Shown here: positions 1 through 8,900 of the stretch, in pieces
Numbering within the stretch: position 1 is the first letter of the stretch
Layout: each line of letters begins with the position of its first letter
Source: Fragilaria radians
Lineage: Eukaryota; Bacillariophyta; Fragilariophyceae; Fragilariales; Fragilariaceae
Reading direction: 5' to 3'
NCBI GenBank assembly: GCA_900642245.1
Contig: CAAAJI010000017.1
Location: 48,109 to 61,126 of the forward strand
Length of the DNA: 13,018 nt
The notes under the pieces: generated by a model
Told to the model about the DNA's origin: nothing
The model's database searches: none
The model's input: the letters and a program-made list of their open reading frames with translations, nothing else
Position numbers and translations under genes: made by a program

Positions 1-383
1 TGTATGTGTGTCAATTAGCAATTCTAAATGTGAGAACAGTGATGAGAACTACTATGTTTTAGCGATAGTGTAAAAGAATTATTTTAGTGATTAGAATTTA
101 AGTGTGAAGAGGTATTTTAACAATGACTTTCAGTCCCTAACCGACTTCAAAGCGCTTGGAAACTTATACAACAATGCTAATATTGATGTTACGCTTATAA
201 AATCTAAGTGGTTAAGTGCCTGCTTCTTTCAGTTTTCTGTTGTGACAATATCCAAGAATTAACATCAGGGTCGCTTTATCCCACAATTCAAGATTAATTT
301 TGTCACTGTTGGAACGTTTAGGCATTGGGTAGCTCAATTCAGGCTCAGAGAGGCACCCATCGCTTGTATTTATTGCAACAAGC
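1..383. other. 5' end of window, no recognisable gene
   Basis: AT-rich sequence with stops in all frames at short intervals. The minus-strand open stretch at 212-463 gives a protein with no family resemblance and overlaps the start of the copia relic, so it is not called. The retroelement relic downstream may extend into this stretch in too decayed a form to read. Confidence 0.5.
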
Positions 384-1440
384 ATGGTTATCAAGTTGGT
401 TGAAGCCCTCAAGAGATGTGGATATGAAAGAAGCCATTGGGAATCTTGCTCATGGATCAACAATTCATCCCGTGGGATTGTGATGACGGCTATCTATGTG
501 AGTGATTGCCTCACCATTGAAACAGATGATGCCATTAATGAAGTCATCAATCTGTCGAAAGGGAAAAGGTTTGGTCTAAAGATCAAAATAAGCTGTCCGA
601 CTACCTCTTCAAGATTATCAAGGAAGTCAAGAAAGGAAGAGTTTGAATCATGCAACCTCATTTGACTCACCGCTTGAGAGAGAGCTTTGGTGGATAAGAT
701 CAAGCAATGTAAGCTTATTCCACTCTAAGACTCCAAGATAAATTGATAGAATCAATGAGTTTGACAAAAATGACGAAATACTGCAATCCGGGCACATTTG
801 GTCAAACACTCGTCCGGACATTGCAAACGTAGTGAAATATTTGTCAAAGTGTAAGGACAACTGTACTATGGTTGCAAATAAGAAATTGTGAGGGTGACAA
901 AGTTTACATTGGTTACTGAGTCATTATGTTTGATAATAAAGCCAGAGGCTGATGAAAGGAATGGAATGTTGATATTTATAGTGACAGTGATTGGGCAGGA
1001 TATACGGAGAATGGAACCAAACTCACAGGGTTCATATTCTATAGGTGAGGTATGTCTATTTGCTGGAGATTGATACGGCTTGGTGTTACGTTATCCAGCA
1101 GTGAAGCTGAGTATGTGCCTGTGCCTGAAGCCGTCAAAAGATCATATTCATCTATGACATGATAAAGAATCTTGGGATCTCTGCCATACTTCCGATTGTG
1201 GACCATATTGCCAACATTGAAGCTTTATGTATTGTGGAAATGCTTCCTCTAACACAAAGACTAGGTATGTCAGAAGAAGTTACCTTTTTATCCCTGAACA
1301 TGTTGAAGGTGAGTTATGTTGATTATGTCTGTTAGGAACGAGGAGAAGAATCTGATCTTTGCTATTAAATTGTGTACAGAGACACTTAGAAGAAAGAGGA
1401 AGTTCTTTCTTCAAAGAATTGGAAAGGAAAGGAAGTTTTG
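384..1440 (+). mobile_element. Degenerate Ty1/copia-type pol fragment (RT to RNase H)
   Basis: Relic of the C-terminal half of a copia-class polyprotein, readable only by changing frame. The segment at 384-600 matches the palm of the reverse transcriptase: GIVMTAIYVSDCLTI, where the catalytic YxDD motif should be. It reads YVSD at 495-506, so the first aspartate is lost. At 811-890 another frame gives RPDIANVVKYLSK, the block copia elements carry between RT and RNase H. From 968 a third frame gives YSDSDWAGYTENG (RNase H catalytic SDSDWAG at 980-1000), then a TGA, then WRL and LSSSEAEY near 1061-1115. After about 1140 it shifts again through MIKNLGISAILPI. A purine-rich run near 1421-1435 might be a polypurine tract, but I cannot identify LTRs, integrase or gag. 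It is non-functional. Assignment to the copia class is firm from RPDIA, SDSDWAG and SSSEAEY in order; the outer limits are approximate. Confidence 0.85.
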
Positions 1441-1984
1441 ATGTACCAAAGGAGCATTGTCAGGCCACTTTATGTGTGGAACAATCCAGAAATAATACAA
1501 GTAGCTTTGTTAGGAAGCCTCTTCACACTAAAAAATATAATTGACTAATAAAGAATTTTATTCAAGAGCTAAGTATCTATCTCGGTCCAAGTTAAATATC
1601 TATCATAATCCGAACTCTGAATCTTTTCGTATCTTTCACTAAATTTCCTGACTCTTCTTGAAATCCCTATTTCAAACTAAATCAAACTAATTTTTTGAAC
1701 CATTGAATGTTGGTGATATGCTCCAATATAGCTTGTCTGAGGTGTACTGAAAAAGTTTATTTGTGGCTGATTGTGGATTTAACTTAAGGACTAATTACCA
1801 ATTGGCTATAAAATCTTGGAGTTCATTTAGAAAGTTGTATTGCTTTGCATGCATAATCCCTTCCAAAGAGAAATTGCCAAGGCTAAAATGAGTTTCATTC
1901 TTTTCCCGTTTTTTTTTATTGATAAGTCGCTTTTAACGCTAGATGTTCTCGGAAATGCCGTAGCAAGGCCTCCACAAAAAGACT
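1441..1984. other. AT-rich intergenic stretch without a gene
   Basis: No convincing coding sequence. The open frame at 1359-1544 is the shifted tail of the copia relic. There is a tandem pair of a 10-nt unit (TCAAACTAAA/TCAAACTAAT) at 1672-1691, and an imperfect repeat of TATCTATC at about 1571-1603. A run of nine T at 1909-1917 includes TTTATT at 1915-1920, which on the minus strand reads AATAAA. It lies about 65 nt beyond the last stop of the minus-strand relic and could be an old polyadenylation signal, though an A-run alone would produce it. Part of this stretch may be an unrecognised LTR. Confidence 0.5.
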
Positions 1985-2664
1985 TTAGTGATTGAAAACA
2001 ATTTTGTGTGTAGTTCCAGTCTGTTTCAATTGAAGTTGTATGATCTCAGCAACAATGTTTGCAAGACCAGCTATCAAATTTACGGCACATTTTGTTACAT
2101 TACAAAAGATTAGTTGCTTTTCTTCATTTTCATGATTTTGTAGAGTCTCTACAGCAAAAGAACCCACATCTTCAAGGACACCTTCTGTATCCAAAAATGC
2201 TACAAGAAGTGAATTATTGTCTGGCATTGCACCAATAGCTTTGTCACCCATTATTTCACCATCATTCTCACTAGATTTTGCCAATAATGTCCTCGACAAT
2301 GCTCCTTTTTATTGTGATGTTAAGCTCTACCTGTTTCCCTGGGAAATGGGTAGTTCTTCTGTTTTTAGGCGTTACTTTTGTTGACGATTGCTCGAAGTAT
2401 ACTCGTTTGCTACAATGTTCTGGATGTTGGTCTTCTAAGTGCCTTTTATGAAAATCTGTCAGAATGGCTTCTTAAAATAGGTTACGTGTTTTGTCGCTTT
2501 TCTCTTAGCACCTACCTTCACTTCACTTCTGAAATTCAAACAGAAATTACAACACACTGAAACTACTTCAGCAGTGTTAGGAGAACGCTCAACACTGCTT
2601 AACCCAAATTGCAGCAAATGGGCATCTGGAAGGGAGTTTGACGTTTCTTGGTAGCCATATCCAT
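1985..2664 (-). pseudogene. Decayed transposase-like gene with BED-like zinc finger
   Basis: Minus-strand relic readable in at least three frames. The start MDMATKKRQTPFQ lies at 2664-2626. A second frame (down to 2459) continues through LLQFGL, then CCNFC, a CxxC pair, followed by EVKVGAKRKATKHVTYF and KKPF. A third frame (about 2467 to 2271, no stops for some 65 codons) carries TDFHKRHLEDQHPEHC, giving the H-x5-H half of a C2H2/BED-like finger, and then VELNITIKRSIVEDIIGKI before a TAG at 2271-2273. A further open frame (2299 to 1985) follows, with an ATG at 2251. The block KVGxKRK...YF..PFRTD...HLE.QHP is one I recall from a repeated, oomycete-wide family of transposase-like zinc-finger proteins. 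The last segment may be a later, internally deleted part of that protein, but I cannot align it with confidence. Frameshifts make a functional gene unlikely. The zinc finger is clear; the exact family is inference. Confidence 0.65.
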
Positions 2665-2970
2665 GCAAAGTGAAAGAAACAAAAGGTTGACCACGCGTAT
2701 TTTGATTGCTGAATTTAAAAAAAAATTGTGGCTAATAGGGACACATAATAGAAAAGTGCACAGATAAAGTGGTCTGTGCATTGATTGCATTGCTAGTTTC
2801 CGAAAATTGGATTGGATTGTGTAAAGTCATCAAGAAAGATGAGGATATTCCAAAACCCTATTGAATTAGGTTTCTTCTCTGTGTGTAGTTGCGGACAGCG
2901 GGATCACACTAAATTCCAAGCCCTGCATACCAAATAAAAGCACAGGTTCTCCTCAATCAATACATGATAT
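2665..2970 (+). promoter_or_regulatory. Probable TOR promoter/5' leader region
   Basis: This roughly 300-nt stretch lies between the minus-strand relic and the TOR start codon. It holds two abutting ATTGG motifs (inverted CCAAT) at 2806-2815 and two short upstream ORFs described separately. I see no unambiguous oomycete initiator element or TATA box at a sensible position, so the transcription start is not placed. Its promoter role rests on position. Confidence 0.4.
2839..2937 (+). promoter_or_regulatory. Upstream ORF in TOR leader (32 codons)
   Basis: ATG at 2839 opens 32 codons ending in TAA at 2935-2937, in the same frame as TOR and 33 nt before its start. It contains Cys-Ser-Cys. If transcription starts upstream of 2839, ribosomes would meet this frame first, so it could dampen or regulate TOR translation. 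The in-frame TAA, plus a TGA at 2965-2967, excludes an N-terminally longer TOR without an extra intron. The transcript start is unknown. Confidence 0.35.
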
Positions 2971-2993
2971 ATGACTATTGGATCATCTTCTAA
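2964..2993 (+). promoter_or_regulatory. Short uORF overlapping the TOR start codon
   Basis: ATG at 2964 opens nine codons (MIYDYWIIF) ending at TAA 2991-2993, out of frame with TOR and overlapping its first 23 nt. A scanning ribosome that used this ATG would bypass the TOR ATG at 2971. Neither ATG has a clearly better context; the TOR ATG has T at -3. Real as sequence; regulatory effect is inference. Confidence 0.35.
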
Positions 2994-5900
2994 TTCCCCG
3001 TATTTTTCTGAAACCGTTGATGAATCATCGAGTTCTAAGTCTCCTTTGCTTAATATTTTGCGTGAGCTAAAGCGAAAGCATGTTGTTGCAGCAGCTGTTA
3101 CATCAGGAATGCCTGTTTTTGAAGGTTCAAGCAGTCGAGGTGATGTTGTGGAAGGTGAAGATCATGCTATCGATGTCAATGTTAGCTCAAACGTGTGCAA
3201 ATGTACGAATCGAGGCGTCCACGCTTCTAGGTTAAATCGATCTTTTTTTATTGATTCAAGGAATTCAGCCTCACCCACAGTTAGGAATTCTGATTCTGAG
3301 AGGTGCATCGCATGTGGAAAAAGGATTATATTCGATCCAATCGGCGAGATTTTATCGGATCTAAGTCACGAACATACTTTAAAACCTCGCTCGAATACCT
3401 TGGATCAGGGTTCAATCCTTATGACCAGTTTGACAAAGATACCTGAACACGCTGAATCTTTATTGAAATCCACTCCTCATTTGCGTCACTTATCTCCAGC
3501 TTCGGTTGACATGCAGGGATATGGGAATTTGATGAATTCTCGAGGCATATTCGGCTTACTTATTCCAGGAGCTTCGTCATCAAACGTTCATCCGATTGGT
3601 ATTGACTCGACAAATCCTCTAAATCAAGGTGCACGCAACGAGTACGATATGACGTTATCCAGAGATCAAGCAAACCTGAAAGCCGCGGCTGAACTGGAAT
3701 CATACCTGCATGTTCTTACACATGAAAAGTCTTTTGAAAGCTTCGGCCTAATCGAGGGTGAGGTATTTCCTCAAATTTTTTCGCTTATTTATGCCACGGA
3801 TTCGAATAGTCGTATGGCAGGTGTTGCAGCTCTACATTCTCTAATCGATGCCCCCACAGCAGATGAGGAACAGAAAGTTGTCAAATTTGCTAACATACTT
3901 AGCAACAGTCTACGTGCTTCAAATGTCGATTATGAGTTTCTTTCTGCTGCATCCAAAGCTCTTGGCTACATGGCGATTCGAGCCACCAACGTTGACTTCG
4001 TCGAGTCAGAGATCACTCATGCCCTAGAATGGCTTAGATCCGACAGATCACAAAGAAGGTATGTGTAATTATTCTTTAACCTTGCATATAGCCTAACTCT
4101 GAATATTCACTAATCGACCTCAGACTTGCTGCATGTTTGATCCTAAAACATCTTGCGATCAACTCACCTACAGCGTTTTATGCAAAAACTTCCATTTCGG
4201 GATATGGCGCCTCTAATGAGTTCTTGGATCATATTGCACCAGTCCTCTGTGATCCACAGCCAATTGTTCGCGCCTGTGCTGCTGATGCATTATCACAATG
4301 CCTGAAGATTTTGGTTGTTCGTCAACATTCTTCCCTAACCGCTCTGTTATGTCATCTTCATTTTTCATTAATGGATGGCCTAAAGCAGCAATCAAATGCG
4401 AATAGGGCGCCAAAGGCAATAGCAGAGACAGAGCAAAGTAATCATGGTTTCTTGCTAGCTGTCATGTGTTTCATTCAACGAACGCGCGACTTTGTATTAC
4501 CACGTTTTGATGAAATTTGCGAGGCTGTACTGGCTTTTACAGATCACCCGAAGGCTTTAATTCGCCTTGAAGTGATACGATTAATACCTCGCTTGGGGCA
4601 GCGTTGTCCAAGCATCTTTGGAAGACGTTACCTGGAATCGGGACTTCTCTTTCTTGTCAAGAGCGCGTCAAATGCATTACCGAGTAGGGTCGGAGTAGAT
4701 ATTCGACCACCTGCTTTCACTGCCCTTGGCCAGCTCATTTGTTCCATGAATGATCCTATAAGTGGGCGGTTGATTGGTGGCTCACCATCACCAACAGTAA
4801 AGATACTGAATAGTACGAGTACTGACCCAAATTCGGCTTCGGTAATTATCGAGACATCAAAAACAGGCGTCATATTTGAAAAACTAGGGCAAATGTTTGG
4901 CCTGGTTAGTTCGGGGTTGCGTCTTTTTTCTTCATGTCGTGATGGTGACGCTGATGTTCGTACTGCTGCACTCTACACGGCTGCTGACCTTGTTGCAGCT
5001 CTAAAAGGAATGGCTGAGCCTTACCTTCAGGATCTCATAGATGATATGTTCAGATCAGGATTATCCAAACAATTAATCGATTGTCTTCAATCTATATCAC
5101 TTTCGATGCCGTCACTTCAAGCAGAAATTGAAGATAGGCTATTGCAAGAAATCTCTATTTGCCTTGCAGGGGCGTCGTCCGCAGAGAATATATGTGAACC
5201 CCTTACATTCTGTGGAAAAGGTGTTCGTTCTGACACTCTTATACCATGGAATGTCGCTTGTCGGGATACTCTCAACCGTCGTATTGGTCGTCCCTTCACT
5301 ACATATTTACATGTAAAGGATGTTCCATTCGATGGCAAATACTCGATAAATGGAACCGAAGCAACAATTGAAAACGGGCATGTTCGAATAAATATGTCAG
5401 ACGATCCAAATATTGTTTCTAATCTTGTTCTTTGTCTGTGCACGCTTGGGTCTTTTGGTGAAAACACAGGACGAGTGAAAATCAAAGGAAATCTTTTATC
5501 TATTTTACCGTTCGTTCGTGACGTCGTTTCTCATTATTTGAATCACCCGTCGTCGGATGTACGGAGGGCCGCAGCTCTTACTTGTTGCGCACTTCTAATT
5601 CCTTTCGATATTCAAGAAACCGAAAGCGCTGAGGCTCGACCAATTCGGCAAGATGAAATACATGCTGCTCGAAAGCGTTGTCTCGGAAGCCACTCTGGAA
5701 CCGTTGTGGAAGAAGTTCTTAAAAAATTGATTCAAGTCACAATTTCAGATCCATCACCAGCACTTCGACTTCGTGTCGTGCAAGCCTTAGATGAACGATA
5801 TGATTATTTCCTTTGTCAAGGTCACCATATTCAAATGCTTTTCTTTTTGATTCAAGACGAATCTCTCGCAACAAGATCAATGGGTCTCCAGTTGCTTGGA

Positions 5901-8900
5901 AGATTGACAAGGTTAAATCCCGCGCCTATAATTCCTGTAATGAGGAAGATTCTGGCGGATCTTTTAATCGAACTTCGATGCGGGCGTGCTCGAGAGGGCT
6001 CCATTCGTCTTTTGATGATTTTTTTACGAGCAGAACCTTTGCAACGACTTATTCATCCTGTTTTGGCTTCGATTGTCGAAGCTCTGCCATTACGAGGTGT
6101 CGCGCCGAGATTAGCAACTGCATCTCTGGAAGCTCTTGGTGAGCTTGCGAAGGCCTCAGGTTATGCCTTGAAACCTTGGGTAAAAGATATCATTCCACAT
6201 ATAATGGAGACAATGCAAGATCAGAGTAGCGCTACCAAGCAACGGATTAGTCTGAGGACATTAGGGCAAGTAGCTGGATCTACGGGATACGTCGTTCGGC
6301 CTTATCTTGACTACCCACTTCTGCTTCCTCAAGCAACGGACGTTCTTCCCGGAACGAAACGAGCTCCATGGATTTTACGCCGAGAAGTTATTAGGACGTT
6401 AGGAATCGTAGGAGCATTAGATCCAGATCAGTATCACTCCTTCGCTGAAAAAACACGGAAAGGAGGAGCAGTTGGTGGAGGATATTTCGCTGAACGTGAG
6501 GATAAATTTCAGGGCGAAGGATTAGTGCGTGATGATTTCCCTGGAAAACTAGACGAAGACCATGATCAAAATCCAAATAAAGTAATATCAAGCACAACTC
6601 CACTTGTCTCCTGCGAGTTTGCCGATTATGTTAAAGATGCAGATGACGAGATGTCCGCCCACCTCTATATGTATGAACAGTATGCTATGGTAGCTCAGCC
6701 TGTATCAAGAATGGTACCGATCCAGCGAATGAGTCCTGCAGACGAAGATTTTTACCCGACAGTGGTAATACAAGCTTTGACCCGAATATTCAAAGATCCA
6801 TCGCTTGCGGGACATCATATCAACGTTATGCAAGCCATAATGTTCATATTCAACTTTCTGGGTCAAAAGTGTGTGCCATTTCTTAGCAAAGTTGTTCCTC
6901 ATATGCTAGTAACAATAAGATGTTGCAATGCAAATCTTCGCGAAGCGCTTTTGAAGCAAGTGGCCGCCTTAAGTTGCATTGTAAGAGAACACCTTAGACC
7001 CTACGCTCCTGATATTTTTGACATCGTTGATGAACTATGGGACACTCGACACTTGGGGACAATACTTTCCCTTGTGACCAAGATATCCACAGGAGTTCCC
7101 GATGACTTCCGAACGTTTGTTCCACGACTTGTCCGTAGGCTACTTGCAAGTATTGATGGGGTGCACCCATCAAACTGGGTGGCATCCAACGAAAGAGATG
7201 GCATATCTAGTCAAAATTCTAGCGAATATGATCAACTCGTGCTAATTCTTCGTAATGTGAAGAGTCTTCGGGATGTACTTGCTGACTATCTCCATCTTAT
7301 GGTACCTGGATTGCTTAAGCTCGTTGATTCACTTATTGTAACCACCTCTGCCGATGACAAAGTGCAAGTGAAGTTCAATAAAGCAGCAATTGAAACCTTG
7401 AAGACGCTTTCACACTATTTAGACCAAGTGCCGTGTTCTTCTTGGGCTGACGCAAACACAGATGCCTCACCAACTGCTTGTTCCCTTTCTTCTCGAGCAA
7501 CGCAGCCTCTCATAAGGCTCCTTAGTAAGGGCTACATTCCTTCAACAGAAGTTGGTTTGGCCATTATTGATTCGCTTTGTGTCTGCGCAAAGCAGTTAGG
7601 GAAATTTCTTTGGATGTCGCTGTATCACAACGTTGTTCGAAATGCAATTGTTGCGTGGGAAAAGTCATATAGAGAAAAAGTTATAGGAATGGAACAAGGA
7701 GGTAGTGGTAGAAAGGTAGGTCTTGAAATTTACGATGAATTAGTTAGAGATTTTCAAGAATCGAGTTCCGAATCTCTTGACTTCGCATTTCGTCGTAGCG
7801 CTCGTCATCTAAGGCAAGATATTTCCACGGATATGAGGAGAAGTGATGAACCATTTGGAGACGCTTTAACGTTTGTTCCAATAGCAGATAGTACATTTGA
7901 TCAAACGCATCACGATTTGCAAGGAAATCCTTCTATTCAACCCGTTCTCAATCAAACGCTTCAATATCGAGTGAACGAAACTGCTCTCTCGCTATCATGG
8001 GACGTGTCACAAAAAGCGTCTAGAGATGACTGGTCTGAATGGATGCGTCGATTTGCATTGCAACTATTGCGTGAAGCTCCTTCTCCTGCTTTGAGAACAA
8101 CCGCCAGCTTAGCCTACGTATATCAGCCACTAGCCAGAGAGCTGTTTAGTGCTGCATTTGTTTGTTGCTGGGAAGAGCTCTCAGATCAATATAAGCGTGA
8201 TTTGGTTCAGGCTTTAGAAACCGCTTTCGTTGCTGATGTATCCCCTGAAATTTTGCAGACTCTTTTGAATCTAGCAGAATTCATGGAGCATGATGGTGTT
8301 GGATCCGGGCTTCCAATTGATATTTCCAATTTGGCTGAATTAGCACTAAAGTGTCGATCCTACGCTAAGGCACTCCACTATAAGGAGCGTGAATACAATC
8401 AAGGTGGTTATGGATCTGGACCTTGCGTTGAAGCATTGATCAGTATCAACAAAAAGCTCGATCTCCCGGAAGCAGCTCTTGGAGTTTTGAAAGCATCACA
8501 TTTGCAAATAGACCAGGAAGAACGATTTTCCCGTGATTCTTACGGCTCTTTCAGTGATCATATCTCATCGCAATTCTTGAAAAATAATTACAGAGAAGAG
8601 CTGATGTACAGCGTTGTAGCCTGTTCCAATTTTCACGCAAACAGTAACTGTGGTACAGGAATATCAGAGATAAGGGAATCTTGGTTGTCTAAGCTTGGCT
8701 CTTGGTCAGAGGCGCTCCAGATTTACGAGCAAAAGCGGCAGCGGAATCCTCATGACTTCGACGCTATCCTGGGTTCTATGCGATGTCTAGATGCTAGTGG
8801 TGAGTGGCAGAGAGTCTTGAATTTGGCTGAAATAAGCTGGTCAGCAATTTCAGGTTCAGGTGGGATGGGTGGAGATAATCAACAAACCCCTTGTATTTCA

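Noticed and set aside
384..665. Plus-strand 93-aa open frame as an independent gene
   Set aside because: It is the reverse transcriptase part of the copia relic, with neighbouring pol motifs continuing in other frames.
888..1073. Plus-strand 61-aa open frame as a small gene
   Set aside because: It overlaps the RNase H block of the copia relic, whose SDSDWAG motif is in a different frame; the pol reading explains the sequence.
1359..1544. Plus-strand 61-aa open frame with basic and acidic residues
   Set aside because: It follows the frameshifted C-terminal tail of copia pol, has no family resemblance and is probably the out-of-frame end of the element.
1985..2251. 88-aa minus-strand frame resembling a roadblock/LAMTOR4-like TOR-pathway subunit
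   Set aside because: The order of hydrophobic strands and a helix loosely suggested a Ragulator subunit next to TOR, but the helix-to-strand spacing is short. The sequence directly upstream on the same strand is a transposase-like zinc-finger relic. Decay of that element is the simpler explanation; a profile search would decide.
2378..2560. Plus-strand 60-aa open frame
   Set aside because: It is antisense to the zinc-finger relic, which has recognisable motifs on the minus strand.
5117..5485. 122-aa minus-strand open frame inside TOR exon 2
   Set aside because: It is antisense to well-conserved TOR sequence, without recognisable motifs; a shadow of codon use.
5813..6142. 109-aa plus-strand open frame inside TOR exon 2
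   Set aside because: It is a shifted frame within the HEAT coding sequence, Ser/Arg-rich as expected from frame-shifted codons; the TOR frame carries the conserved protein.
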